DNA from: JAJFHI01 sp050633705
Lineage (GTDB): Bacteria; Pseudomonadota; Alphaproteobacteria; Rhizobiales; Hyphomicrobiaceae
Direction: 5' to 3'
Assembly: GCA_050633705.1 (NCBI GenBank)
Contig: JBOEGZ010000004.1
Coordinates: 124,001 to 188,000, forward strand
DNA: 64,000 nt
The notes under the pieces are model-generated. The model was not told the DNA's origin, ran no database searches, and saw nothing but the letters and a program-made list of their open reading frames with translations. Below are positions 26,894 to 36,572 of this stretch, one piece after another; positions within the stretch are counted from its first letter, which is position 1; each line of letters starts with the position of its first letter. The translations under genes and the position numbers were made by a program.

Positions 26894-28150
26894 TTACTGC
26901 GGTAGGGTGGTCGATGTTGTGCGCTGATGCTGGGCCTTGCGGCGAGAAGGTGCGGGTTTGGCGCCGGTTTTCTTGATTGACCGCTGATGAGATTTGGAGC
27001 GGCTCGTAATGGCATTTTGCTGACGCATAAGCGTTAACAATCGTGTCGAAGCTAGACCGGTTACAGGAAGAACCATGCGCCGTTGTAACGCCTCAATTGC
27101 AAATCGCATTCTCGGCCCATAAAGCCCATCAATCGAACCACGGTAAAAGCCTGCCGATTTGAGGTGTTGTTGTAGCTCTCGAACTTGCGATTTTCGCGTC
27201 AGTGGCGGGGTCTTGATAAAGTTTTGCAGTTTAAGTCTGAGTGGTGCAGCGTGAACGGCTGTATTGGCAATAGTTTTAGAATCCATTTTTTTCATAACAC
27301 GGCCGTTCTGCATGATCATTTTTGCACGCAGATAGGTGCCAACATTAATGGCGACAGCTTCTGGTCCATCTGGCCCGTCAACAACGAGGGGGGAACCAGA
27401 CGAGGCACCTGCGGTATCGCATTTATGTAAGATAAGTTTGTCTGCTGTTTGAAAGTCACGTTTGACGGTTTTCCAGCTTGTTCCAGGAAAACTTCGTGAT
27501 ACTGGGCATGCTACATCAAGCGCGAGTTTCCAGTTGCCGAAATCACGATGGAAGGCAGGTTGGTAGACTTTCTTTTTTGCCGCCAGTTTCAGAATTTTTC
27601 GAATGGGACGACGGCTAAGTTTGAAATGTCCGTGTCTGCATATATTTCGTTCAAGACGAATGAAGGCCCAATCGCGCGCCGCATCAATTGGTGGACGCAG
27701 GCGAAGATGGTCGGTTCCGGTTGTGACATTGAGCGCTGCAAGACCGTGACGGGCGCCTGCAATCCGTGTCGAATTCTTGTTGTTTTTCAATCCGAGCTGA
27801 AACGTAAAGTTGTTGAGGCGATGATTGCGTCGGCGTTGCGTTGCCGAAAGGCAATGGGCCGCGGTTGCAACAATATTGGGTGCAACACAAAACGCGCTGC
27901 AGACGGAGCGTGCACTGCGATCATAAAGGAGGCCGACTTTACCGCTGAGGTCGCGTCGTGATTTGGGTAAAATTCGGCGAGAATCTTTGCCAAATACCGC
28001 AACGGTCTCGATTTGGGACGTCTTGGCTGGTGGTGCCACGGGAGGGGCCATTGGGCGGGCAATCACGGTCGAAGTTGGCGTGTTGACCAGGAAAAACACA
28101 ACTAATAGTGCCAGATAGCCCCGACCCCGAGGGTTGAGGTTGAAAGGCAT
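26894..28150 (-). CDS. Secreted trypsin-like serine protease with peptidoglycan-binding domain
   Basis: About 418 residues from the ATG at 28150, chosen because it gives a good signal peptide (NPRGRGYLALLVVFFLVNT, then TSTVIA); the frame is open to TTG 28294. The chymotrypsin-fold triad is visible: His in VATAAHCLS, Asp in AARDWAFIRLERN, Ser in AGASSGSPLVVDGP. Near the C-terminus comes a PG_binding_1 domain (VRELQQHLKSAGFYRGSIDG, LYGPRMRFAIEALQRR), then a long basic tail. It is probably periplasmic and bound to the cell wall. Substrate unknown. Confidence 0.8.
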   Translation of the reverse strand: MPFNLNPRGRGYLALLVVFFLVNTPTSTVIARPMAPPVAPPAKTSQIETVAVFGKDSRRILPKSRRDLSGKVGLLYDRSARSVCSAFCVAPNIVATAAHCLSATQRRRNHRLNNFTFQLGLKNNKNSTRIAGARHGLAALNVTTGTDHLRLRPPIDAARDWAFIRLERNICRHGHFKLSRRPIRKILKLAAKKKVYQPAFHRDFGNWKLALDVACPVSRSFPGTSWKTVKRDFQTADKLILHKCDTAGASSGSPLVVDGPDGPEAVAINVGTYLRAKMIMQNGRVMKKMDSKTIANTAVHAAPLRLKLQNFIKTPPLTRKSQVRELQQHLKSAGFYRGSIDGLYGPRMRFAIEALQRRMVLPVTGLASTRLLTLMRQQNAITSRSKSHQRSIKKTGAKPAPSRRKAQHQRTTSTTLPQ

Positions 28151-28398
28151 CAAATGTGGGTTGGAGAGGGCCGGCATGTGTTTGAAATTGCAGACAATTG
28201 TTGGTCTGCTGAGCAATTTCTGATGCATTGTTAACACTCGACGCATGTGCAACTCAACCCGAAGTGGACGGCCAGAATGGCCAATAAAACTCAACCTTAC
28301 AAACTGTTAAGGCATCCGAAATGCTTCGGTAATGCCGATCTGTCTATTCCGTAAGGCAACTGAAATCCTGCCATTTGGCAATACGGAGGATTACCTCG

Positions 28399-29988
28399 AT
28401 GGCTAAAACGACTTGCCACAACAATTCAGCAAAACATGGGCCAACTGGTTCTGCACGCATTTTTGTGCGTGGTTTTGCAGTTGCAGCAATTTTGGGTGGG
28501 GCGATATTGGCGCTGCCATTCGCTCCAAACGTGACAACGGCTGGCGCTGAATTGCGTCCAGATCCTGCAACAATCGGAAAAATCGTTGTTCCAGGTACGC
28601 CTGGTTCCTTTGCTGACCTGGTTGATCAGGTCAAACCGACAGTTGTAAGTATTTCTGTCGAAAGTAGCGGATCAAACAAAAAAACCGCACAAAAACGCGG
28701 CCAACCGAAAGGCAAAGGTGGAAAAGGTCAGCAGTTTAGCTTCCCTAACCTTCCTGATGACCACCCTTTGAATGAGTTCTTCAAGAATTTGCCAAAGGGT
28801 CAGCAGTTGCAACCGCAGCGTCCAAGTCAGGCGCAGGGTTCTGGATTTGTTATCAGCGAAGACGGTTACGTGGTGACAAACAATCACGTCATCGACGGTG
28901 CGGATAAAATTCAAGTCAATTTCGATGGCAACAAAAAATTTGATGCTGAGTTGATTGGTACGGATGCCCGGACAGATCTTGCCTTGCTGAAAATCAAGAA
29001 AAGCGGTCCGTTTCCTTACGTGAAATTTGCAGACGAAACACCACGTGTTGGCGATTGGGTGGTCGCAGTTGGTAACCCGTTCGGCTTGGGTGGGACTGTT
29101 ACGGCAGGTATTCTCTCAGCCAAGGGGCGTGATATTGGTTCCGGACCTTATGACTTTTTACAGATCGATGCGGCTGTAAACCGGGGCAATTCGGGTGGCC
29201 CAACATTTGACCTTCAAGGCCGGGTGATTGGTGTCAATACCGCGATCTTCAGTCCGTCTGGTGGCAACGTTGGTATTGCATTCGCAGTACCTGCAAACAC
29301 AGCCCGGGAAGTCATCAAGCAGCTTCGCGAAAGCGGCACAGTTAGTCGCGGGTGGTTGGGTGTTAAAATTCAAAACGTCGACGAAGATACAGCTGCCAGT
29401 CTTGGTCTCGCTGAGGCAAAGGGTGCACTGGTCTCTGATGTTACCAAGAGCGGACCTGCAGAAGCGGCCGGTTTGAAGATGCAAGACGCAATTTTGAGTG
29501 TTGATGAGCAAGACATCATTGATAGTCGAGATCTTGCACGCAAAATTGCCCAGTATGCACCAAACTCTATGGTCGATGTTGGCATCTGGCGCAACAGTGC
29601 AAAGCAGAAGATCAAGGTCAAGCTGGGGCGTTTTCCAACGTCACAAGCTGAGCTGGCTGCCCTTCAAAATGGCAGCGGACCAGGTAAGAAAAAGATTGCA
29701 GCAGAACTGCAACGTCTGGGCCTCACTTTGGTGCCAGCACGCGTGCCAGGTAAAGACGGTGGTGTCGCGATCGCTGAAGTTGCGCCAGATTCTGATGCAG
29801 CTCGCAAAGGCTTGAAGCCGGGCGACGTGATCTTGGAAGTTCAAGGTGTGTCTGTGACCAGTCAGGCTGATGTTGTGAAAGGCGTGAAGAGTGCGCTTGA
29901 GCTCTCTCGTCGAGCTGTTTTACTCCATCTCAAATCAGGTGAGCAGAAGCGCTTCGTTGCAATCCAGCTTTCCAAGAAGGAGAAGTAG
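28399..29988 (+). CDS. degP: Periplasmic serine protease Do (DegP/HtrA)
   Basis: 529 residues from ATG 28399, with GGAGGA 8 bases upstream; a longer TTG frame is not needed. There is a signal peptide (about 20-50), then a trypsin-like domain with His 163 (VTNNHVIDG), Asp 193 (RTDLALLKI) and Ser 265 (NRGNSGGPTF). Two PDZ domains follow (RGWLGVKIQNVDEDTAASLG; PDSDAARKGLKPGDVILEVQ). The insert at residues about 95-145 is Lys/Gln-rich. It degrades or holds misfolded envelope proteins. A 10-pair hairpin with one bulge (28311-28336) lies about 60 bases before the start. Confidence 0.95.
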   Translation: MAKTTCHNNSAKHGPTGSARIFVRGFAVAAILGGAILALPFAPNVTTAGAELRPDPATIGKIVVPGTPGSFADLVDQVKPTVVSISVESSGSNKKTAQKRGQPKGKGGKGQQFSFPNLPDDHPLNEFFKNLPKGQQLQPQRPSQAQGSGFVISEDGYVVTNNHVIDGADKIQVNFDGNKKFDAELIGTDARTDLALLKIKKSGPFPYVKFADETPRVGDWVVAVGNPFGLGGTVTAGILSAKGRDIGSGPYDFLQIDAAVNRGNSGGPTFDLQGRVIGVNTAIFSPSGGNVGIAFAVPANTAREVIKQLRESGTVSRGWLGVKIQNVDEDTAASLGLAEAKGALVSDVTKSGPAEAAGLKMQDAILSVDEQDIIDSRDLARKIAQYAPNSMVDVGIWRNSAKQKIKVKLGRFPTSQAELAALQNGSGPGKKKIAAELQRLGLTLVPARVPGKDGGVAIAEVAPDSDAARKGLKPGDVILEVQGVSVTSQADVVKGVKSALELSRRAVLLHLKSGEQKRFVAIQLSKKEK

Positions 29989-30020
29989 TTCTGGATTGAT
30001 TTGACGAAGTGAATAATAAA

Positions 30021-30056
30021 AAGAGGCCTAATGCGGGTAACCGGGTTAGGCCTCTT
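30021..30056. terminator. Perfect 11-bp inverted repeat after degP
   Basis: AAGAGGCCTAA (30021-30031) pairs with TTAGGCCTCTT (30046-30056); the loop can form three more pairs (CGG/CCG). On the plus strand no T-tract follows, but on the minus strand TTTATTATT does. It probably ends or stabilises the degP transcript, and it would also stop antisense transcription from the right. Confidence 0.6.
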
Positions 30057-30239
30057 GCTGCACAACGCGCCGGAGTTCTGGTGACATGGCGATCCATTGT
30101 TGAGGTATTTTTGTTGGAGTGATGAAGGGTGGCAGGTTAAACGTAATAAGGACTTGTAGAACGTCAAACTTGAATTCTGTTTGACTGAAGTCCAGTTTTA
30201 GTTGGTGACGAGAAGAAGGATCTAGGTGAGCACTTAAAT

Positions 30240-30920
30240 ATGCGGGTTTTGGTAATTGAAGACGATCATGAAACAGCGACATTCCTTCAGAAATCTTTGA
30301 AGGAAAGTGGCCATGCCGCTGATCTTGCCGAGGATGGTGAAGCTGGCTTGTCGATGGCGCGTGGCGGTGGATATGATATTCTTATTGTCGATCGTATGCT
30401 GCCGCGTATGGATGGCCTCGCCATCGTAAAAACATTGCGCGAAGAAGAAGATCAAACACCGGCCCTCATTCTATCGGCGCTTGGAGATGTCGACGATCGT
30501 GTCAAGGGCTTGCGCGCAGGTGGTGACGACTATTTGTCCAAGCCTTATGCCTATACAGAACTGCTTGCTCGTATTGAAGCCTTGTCGCGGCGGGCAACTC
30601 CGGAAGAGCAGGCGACACGTTTATCGGTTGGTGACTTGGTGCTTGACCGTTTATCGCATCGTGTAACGCGCAGCGGTGAGTCTGTTATCCTCCAGCCGCG
30701 CGAATTCCGTTTGCTAGAATACCTTATGAAGCACGCTGGACAGGTTGTGACGCGCACAATGTTATTGGAGAATGTTTGGGACTACCATTTTGACCCCCAA
30801 ACCAATGTCATTGATGTTCATGTGTCGCGCCTAAGAGCAAAAATTGACAAGAACTTTGCAACGCCTTTGCTGCACACTGTGCGCGGGGCGGGATATATGA
30901 TCCGTGACAGCGCTGGGTAA
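30240..30920 (+). CDS. Response regulator, OmpR family
   Basis: 226 residues. Receiver: VIEDDHETA, phospho-acceptor Asp in ILIVDRMLPRMDG, Lys in YLSKPYAYTELLAR. Winged helix: LQPREFRLLEYLMKHAGQVV and IDVHVSRLRAKIDKN. It overlaps the kinase gene by 17 bases. It lies between degP and glnE, a position where rhizobial genomes also carry a two-component pair, as I recall. An envelope-stress or metal role is possible but not shown. Confidence 0.9.
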   Translation: MRVLVIEDDHETATFLQKSLKESGHAADLAEDGEAGLSMARGGGYDILIVDRMLPRMDGLAIVKTLREEEDQTPALILSALGDVDDRVKGLRAGGDDYLSKPYAYTELLARIEALSRRATPEEQATRLSVGDLVLDRLSHRVTRSGESVILQPREFRLLEYLMKHAGQVVTRTMLLENVWDYHFDPQTNVIDVHVSRLRAKIDKNFATPLLHTVRGAGYMIRDSAG

Positions 30921-32364
30921 CTTCGCGGGCGCCCTTTTTCGAACAACGGCGTTTCGTTTGGCCTTGGCAGCGGTGGTGCTCTTTGTCGCCGCCGCGGGGC
31001 TAATTGTTGCGTTGATGTTTTGGCAGACAAATACTGTTCTTACCGAACAATCGTTGTCGACGGTTACGTCTGAGATTTCTGTGTTGCAACGCGAAGCTCG
31101 GACGGGTGGCATTGCCGCTCTAAAAGCTGCAGTTCTGTCTCGTAGTCTGGCTCTGGGGCCAGGGCTTTACTATCTGTCGGATCAACAGGGGCGAAAAATT
31201 GCGGGAAATCTCTCGCGGCTGCCGCCTGAACTCTCCGGACTGCCAAAAGGCGGTGTTTTTCGCTATCGTAACGAACCGTTGGCGCGCGCCAGTGGGGATC
31301 CGACGCAGGCCAAACAACTGCGTCTTGCGTTTGCCATTCCTGTCGATGTTGGTGGTCTCAAACTTTATGTTGGGCGTGATATTGAAGATCAACGCCAGTT
31401 GGCTTCGCGCGTGCGCTTGATTTCACTCATCGGGTTTGGTGGCCTGGCCGCACTTGGCGTATTGGGTGGATTGTTGGTCAGTTGGATGTTGCTCCGGCGG
31501 GTGGAAGACATCAACTCGGCGAGCAAAGTCATTATGTCTGGAGATCTGTCACAGCGTTTGCCGGTAACTGGCTCGGGAGATGAACTCGATTCCCTGGCAC
31601 AAAGTTTCAACATCATGTTGGAGCGGATTGAATTGCTCATGTCGGGCTTGCGCGAGGTTTCAGACAATATCGCCCACGACTTAAAAACACCGCTCAACCG
31701 TTTGCGCAATCGGGCCGAGGCCGCCCTTCGCGACCCTCGCGGAGTGGATGCACAACGCGAAGGTCTGGAAGCAACGATTGAGGCTGCCGATGAGTTGATG
31801 ACGACGTTCAACGCACTGTTGTTAATCGCTAGGTTAGAGGCCCGAGCCTTAGAAGAGAGCGCCACGAAAATCAATGTTGCAAATGTTGTGAATGATGTTG
31901 CCGAACTTTATGAGCCGGTCGCAGAAGAAGCCGAATTGACATTAAGAGTGGCTGACAGTGAAGCTGTTGAGATGCAGGCCAATCAACAATTGCTGACGCA
32001 AGCTGTTGCAAATTTGATCGATAACGCAATCAAATACTCCGCACGCCAAACAGCGGTGGGGGCGGCACAGGCCGATCGCTCAGTCACAGTGAGTGTGACC
32101 CGCAACAATGATTGGGTTGAAATCGCGGTCGGTGACAGGGGCCCGGGTATTGCACCTGAAGACCGCGAACGTGTCTTGAAACGGTTTGTTCGCCTTGAAA
32201 AGAGCCGCACGGCTCCAGGAACCGGGCTTGGTCTGAGTTTGGTTGCTGCCGTTTCTCGATTGCACAAGGGCGAGGTTAGATTGGAAGACAACAAGCCTGG
32301 ATTGCGGGTTGTGATGACCCTGCCAATAGCTCTGGACAAAACGGCGAACACAACGGCATCTTGA
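30904..32364 (+). CDS. Sensor histidine kinase (partner of the preceding regulator)
   Basis: 486 residues from GTG 30904. A membrane helix near 14-40, a periplasmic domain of about 130 residues, then a second helix (LISLIGFGGLAALGVLGGLL). HAMP follows (WMLLRRVEDINSASKVIMSG). The phospho-acceptor His is in NIAHDLKTPLNRLRNRAEA. ATP-binding motifs are NLIDNAIKYS, VGDRGPGIAPEDR and APGTGLGLSLVAAV. Intact and typical of CusS/QseC-like kinases. Confidence 0.9.
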   Translation: MTALGNFAGALFRTTAFRLALAAVVLFVAAAGLIVALMFWQTNTVLTEQSLSTVTSEISVLQREARTGGIAALKAAVLSRSLALGPGLYYLSDQQGRKIAGNLSRLPPELSGLPKGGVFRYRNEPLARASGDPTQAKQLRLAFAIPVDVGGLKLYVGRDIEDQRQLASRVRLISLIGFGGLAALGVLGGLLVSWMLLRRVEDINSASKVIMSGDLSQRLPVTGSGDELDSLAQSFNIMLERIELLMSGLREVSDNIAHDLKTPLNRLRNRAEAALRDPRGVDAQREGLEATIEAADELMTTFNALLLIARLEARALEESATKINVANVVNDVAELYEPVAEEAELTLRVADSEAVEMQANQQLLTQAVANLIDNAIKYSARQTAVGAAQADRSVTVSVTRNNDWVEIAVGDRGPGIAPEDRERVLKRFVRLEKSRTAPGTGLGLSLVAAVSRLHKGEVRLEDNKPGLRVVMTLPIALDKTANTTAS

Positions 32365-32400
32365 GGTCTGAGGTATTCGCCAAGACCATAGCCACAAGAG

Positions 32401-35376
32401 ATGCGCGTGTCTGAAAAATCGATTGATAACCGAGCCCTTTATGAGCTGTTTCAAGACGCGCCAATAGCGATTGACGACGACGCACGCGCTGAAGACGTGC
32501 TCGGTGAGCTTTTGCTGGACACAAATTCGCCATCTGGTGCGAGCGAAGACTTGGCCGATCTTGTTTCCAAACCGCGCGTCAAGGCGCTCCTACTTGGTAC
32601 AATTCAAGCGTCTCCCTACCTCACAGGTTTGATGCGGCGCGACAGCGAGCGCCTTGTTCGTATTCTGAAATCACCACCTCAAAGTTATTTTGACACGCTG
32701 ACCGAAAAACTTTTTAACGACGTCAGTACGTGTGGCGATAAACCTGCGGCAATGGCCAAGTTGCGAGCTTACAAAAACGAAGTGGCGTTATTGACGGCAT
32801 TGGCCGATTTGTCTGACGCTTGGCCTGTTATGAACGTGACGCGGATTTTGGCACAAACGGCTGACGCAGCACTTCAGGCGTCACTTGGGTTTTTGTTTGC
32901 CCAGGCGGTAAAATCTGGAACATGGGCGGCAGATGTTGATGATGTTGCTGATGCCATTGCCCAATCTGGTTTTTTTGTCTTGGCGATGGGAAAGCATGGA
33001 GCTTTCGAACTCAACTATTCTTCCGATATTGATCTCATCGTTTTTTATGATCGTGACCGCGCCAAACAACGCCTTTGTGAGGGACAGGAAGATCAAGGTT
33101 TTTTTGTCCGCCTAACCCAAAACCTCGTTGCGTTGATGCAAGAGCGAACCGCAGACGGTTATGTCTTTCGCACAGACTTACGCCTTCGACCCGATCCAGG
33201 CGCGACGCCAGTGGCGTTACCGACAGTGGCAGCGCTTGGCTATTATGAGACGACCGGGCAAAACTGGGAACGTGCGGCCATGATCAAGGCGCGGTGTGCT
33301 GCTGGAGACATGGAGGCTGGTGCCACTTTCCTTGATGACGTCAAACCATTTATCTGGCGGCGACACCTCGATTTTGCAGCGATTTCCGACATTCATGCCA
33401 TGAAACGGCAAATTCATGCGTTTCGGGGGTTCGAGAAAATTGCAGTTGCCGGGCACAATATAAAACTTGGTCGCGGTGGGATTCGAGAAATTGAATTTTT
33501 TGTCCAAACTCAACAATTGATTGCGGGGGGGCGCCAACCAGATCTCAGAGGTCAAGAAACGCTCAAGACGCTTGAGACACTTGTTGAGAAAGGTTGGATT
33601 ACGCCTGAGGTGTGTCGAGATCTTGATGAAGCTTATCGATATTTAAGACGGCTCGAACACCGCGTGCAAATGATCGCGGATGAGCAAACGCATACCCTTC
33701 CGTCTCAGCCCGAGGCATTGGAGCGCTTGGCTCGGTTTTCAGGTGTGCCAGATGTCGATAAATTTGCCAGCGAATTGTTGGTTCATTTAGGTCATGTCCA
33801 AACGCATTATGCGGCTTTGTTTGAAGACACCGTTGAACAGTCGTCCAGTTCAGCAAACATGGTTTTTGCCGGTAGCGATGAAGACCCAGAAACCGTCGAA
33901 ACCCTCGCGGGGCTTGGATTTTCCAGGCCAAAGGACGTCATTTCTATCATTAAGGGCTGGCATACGGGACGGTATCCGGCGACGCGGTCAGAACAAGCTC
34001 GTGAAAAGCTGACCGTGGTCCAACCCTTGTTGGTCGAAGCGTTGGCTGAAACAGCAGACCCTGATCGTGCGTTGATCACGTTCGATCGCTTTTTGTCGGA
34101 GCTTCCTGCAGGCATTCAATTGTTTTCATTGTTGAACCAACATCCTGGTTTGTTGCGATTGATCTCAGATATCATGGGTACGGCGCCGCGTCTGGCAAGC
34201 ATACTGGCGCGGCGGCGACGGCTGTTGGATGCTGTCATTGATCCAAGAACATTTGGTCCGGAAGCCCTCAGCGAGGATTTGGATAACGTTGTCGCCAGTG
34301 AAATAAGCCGGGCGGAAGATTTCCAAGATGTATTAGATCGCGCGCGGATTGTTGGCAGTGAGCAAGCCTTTTTGATTGGCGTGCGTGTCCTATCAGGCAA
34401 CATCAACGCCAAACAGGCCGGTGCAGCGTACGCACGTTTGGCGGAGCGCATGATTGATGCCTTGTTGCTGGAAGCTAAGAAGGACTTGGGCGAGCGACAT
34501 GGTCAATTGCCTGGCGGCGAGACCGTCGTGTTGGCTATGGGCAAGCTTGGTGGCGTCGAAATGACGGCAAGTTCCGACCTCGATTTGATCATGGTCTATG
34601 AATATCCCGATGGTGTTTTGGAAACAGATGGTCAACGTTCGCTCGATCCCGTAACGTACTACACCCGATTGACCCAGAGATTGATCAACATGTTGTCTGC
34701 GCCAACCGTTGAAGGCGCATTATACGAAGTCGATTTGCGCTTGCGCCCTTCTGGTCATCAAGGTCCTGTTGCAACGCGCCTCAAGGGGTTCGTTGATTAT
34801 CAGGCAAATAAGGCTTGGACGTGGGAACATATGGCATTGACACGTGCGCGTGTTGTTGCAGGTCCGGAAGAATTAAAGCGCGCTGTTGAAGATGCCATTT
34901 ACGCAGCGCTGACCCAGAAACGAGATCGCGCCAAACTTGTCGCTGATGTTTTGGAGATGCGGGAGCGAATCCAAAAAGAGAAAGGCAGCGATGATATTTG
35001 GGATCTCAAGACTGTGCGAGGCGGTCTTATTGATCTCGAATTTATCGCTCAGTTTTTACAAATGGCCCACGCGGCAGACCATCCAGAAATTTTAAGTCCG
35101 AATACAATAACTGTATTTGAGAACTTGAAGGCTTCTGGAATTCTCGATGACCACGATGCCGATTTTCTCATCCAAGCAGCGATGAAAATCAGCGATTTGA
35201 CGCAAATTCTCAAACTTTGTTTGAGCGGCCCGCTGAACCCGACAACATGTCCAAAAGGTTTGCTCGATTTGCTTGCCGCAGCTGGCGATGCACCAGATTT
35301 TTCTATATTGGAAAGTGATTTAAAACAAATACTTACAAAGGTTCATGAGGCCTTTGAGCGCCTGATCTCGAATTAA
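32401..35376 (+). CDS. glnE: Bifunctional glutamine synthetase adenylyltransferase/deadenylase
   Basis: 991 residues with two nucleotidyltransferase domains. The N-terminal deadenylase has MGKHGAFELNYSSDIDLIVF with the DxD pair. The C-terminal adenylylase has MGKLGGVEMTASSDLDLIMV. A helical regulatory region lies between them. Other family motifs are DLRLRPDPGATPVALP and VDLRLRPSGHQGPVATRLKG. It adjusts glutamine synthetase activity in response to PII and glutamine. Length is normal and both active sites look intact. Confidence 0.96.
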   Translation: MRVSEKSIDNRALYELFQDAPIAIDDDARAEDVLGELLLDTNSPSGASEDLADLVSKPRVKALLLGTIQASPYLTGLMRRDSERLVRILKSPPQSYFDTLTEKLFNDVSTCGDKPAAMAKLRAYKNEVALLTALADLSDAWPVMNVTRILAQTADAALQASLGFLFAQAVKSGTWAADVDDVADAIAQSGFFVLAMGKHGAFELNYSSDIDLIVFYDRDRAKQRLCEGQEDQGFFVRLTQNLVALMQERTADGYVFRTDLRLRPDPGATPVALPTVAALGYYETTGQNWERAAMIKARCAAGDMEAGATFLDDVKPFIWRRHLDFAAISDIHAMKRQIHAFRGFEKIAVAGHNIKLGRGGIREIEFFVQTQQLIAGGRQPDLRGQETLKTLETLVEKGWITPEVCRDLDEAYRYLRRLEHRVQMIADEQTHTLPSQPEALERLARFSGVPDVDKFASELLVHLGHVQTHYAALFEDTVEQSSSSANMVFAGSDEDPETVETLAGLGFSRPKDVISIIKGWHTGRYPATRSEQAREKLTVVQPLLVEALAETADPDRALITFDRFLSELPAGIQLFSLLNQHPGLLRLISDIMGTAPRLASILARRRRLLDAVIDPRTFGPEALSEDLDNVVASEISRAEDFQDVLDRARIVGSEQAFLIGVRVLSGNINAKQAGAAYARLAERMIDALLLEAKKDLGERHGQLPGGETVVLAMGKLGGVEMTASSDLDLIMVYEYPDGVLETDGQRSLDPVTYYTRLTQRLINMLSAPTVEGALYEVDLRLRPSGHQGPVATRLKGFVDYQANKAWTWEHMALTRARVVAGPEELKRAVEDAIYAALTQKRDRAKLVADVLEMRERIQKEKGSDDIWDLKTVRGGLIDLEFIAQFLQMAHAADHPEILSPNTITVFENLKASGILDDHDADFLIQAAMKISDLTQILKLCLSGPLNPTTCPKGLLDLLAAAGDAPDFSILESDLKQILTKVHEAFERLISN

Positions 35377-35469
35377 TTTTGGGATTTGCGACGGATTTGG
35401 GCGCGCGTCTTCGTTGTGTTTGTAAGCGGCTTAGAACACGGCCGACATACAGACAAGAGGATGATCTTA

Positions 35470-36438
35470 ATGAAACGAACAACCAAAATCCTTACCGCAG
35501 GACTGGCTGCTGGTGCTGGGGTATTTGCGATTGCTGTTTTGGCCCATCCCCACGGACCAGGGGCGTTTGCGCGCGGTATGGGCGGGCACCATAGTGGACA
35601 CGGTGGCTGGCATGGAAAAGGCGCACATAAAGGCGGAGAACATCGCGGGATGCGCCGCATGTTCAAACGATTAAAGCGGATGGACGCTGACAACAACGGC
35701 GAAGTCACCGAAGCAGAATTTCTGCGCCGACGTCAGGACCGATTTGCTCTGTTAGATGCAGACAATTCAAACTCTTTAAGTGGCAATGAGTTGGTATCGC
35801 AAAAGATTGCACACCGCGAGTGGCGCGGGCGTCGGTTCGTAAAGCGATTAGATGCAAACAAAGATGGCAAAGTCTCAAAAGACGAAATGCTTTCGGCAGC
35901 CAAAGCTCGTTTTATGGCAAATGACCTGGATGGTGATGGAAAAATAACGCGCTCTGATTTACCGCCAAAATCACGTCGTCATGATCGCAATGGTCGAGAT
36001 GAAAGGTCCGATGATCAATCGTCTGCTGCGAGTGATGAGATTGCAAGTGATGAGGCAAAAGACGATCGCGAACATCGCGGCAAACATCACAGGAAACGGC
36101 ATGGTAAGTTTCACCGGTGGTTCCGCCGACACCACCACGCGATGAAAAGCCTTGAAGACGTTGAAAAACGTGTGACGCGCCGCTTCGAACATCTTGACCG
36201 CAATAAGGATGGCTATGTTGAGGCCAACGAGTTCGGTCCGCGCAGGCAAGATCGTCTGGAATTTGCAAAACGCAAGCGCATGCATCGCCTTGATACCAAT
36301 AAAGATGGTACGGTCAGTAAGGACGAGTTCTTGGAGAAAGCGCGCAAACGGTTTGCGGTTTGGGATCTTGATGACAGTGGTTCTGTGACGGGCGAAGACC
36401 TGCCACCAGCGCTCGCTAGAAAATGGAATGAGAAGTAA
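35470..36438 (+). CDS. Secreted EF-hand calcium-binding protein
   Basis: 322 residues from ATG 35470, with AAGAGG 9 bases upstream. A signal peptide ends near VLA-HP; a His/Gly-rich segment follows (GGHHSGHGGWHGKG). There are about seven EF-hand loops in two groups: DADNNGEVTEAE, DADNSNSLSGNE, DANKDGKVSKDE, DLDGDGKITRSD, then after a charged linker DRNKDGYVEANE, DTNKDGTVSKDE and DLDDSGSVTGED. It lies directly ahead of an ECF sigma operon with a CpxP-like sensor, which suggests a periplasmic metal-sensing role. Ca2+ binding is predicted from the loops. Confidence 0.88.
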   Translation: MKRTTKILTAGLAAGAGVFAIAVLAHPHGPGAFARGMGGHHSGHGGWHGKGAHKGGEHRGMRRMFKRLKRMDADNNGEVTEAEFLRRRQDRFALLDADNSNSLSGNELVSQKIAHREWRGRRFVKRLDANKDGKVSKDEMLSAAKARFMANDLDGDGKITRSDLPPKSRRHDRNGRDERSDDQSSAASDEIASDEAKDDREHRGKHHRKRHGKFHRWFRRHHHAMKSLEDVEKRVTRRFEHLDRNKDGYVEANEFGPRRQDRLEFAKRKRMHRLDTNKDGTVSKDEFLEKARKRFAVWDLDDSGSVTGEDLPPALARKWNEK

Positions 36439-36453
36439 ACAAGACGATTGCGG

Positions 36454-36492
36454 AACGGGTTATGATGGCTTTGCAAACTGAAGTAACCCGTT
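36454..36492 (+). repeat. Inverted repeat between the EF-hand and sigma-factor genes
   Basis: AACGGGTTA (36454-36462) and TAACCCGTT (36484-36492) are a perfect 9-bp inverted repeat with a 21-base loop. It lies 16 bases after the EF-hand stop and covers the first possible sigma-factor ATG (36462). It may be a terminator-like or attenuating hairpin, or an operator. It argues that the sigma gene really starts further downstream. Confidence 0.6.
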
Positions 36493-36572
36493 TCGCAAAC
36501 GGTAACATCGCCAGTGTGCAGGGGGGCTGTGTGCCTCAAAATTTGACTATGGCAAAACCTGAGGCGGTGGCA

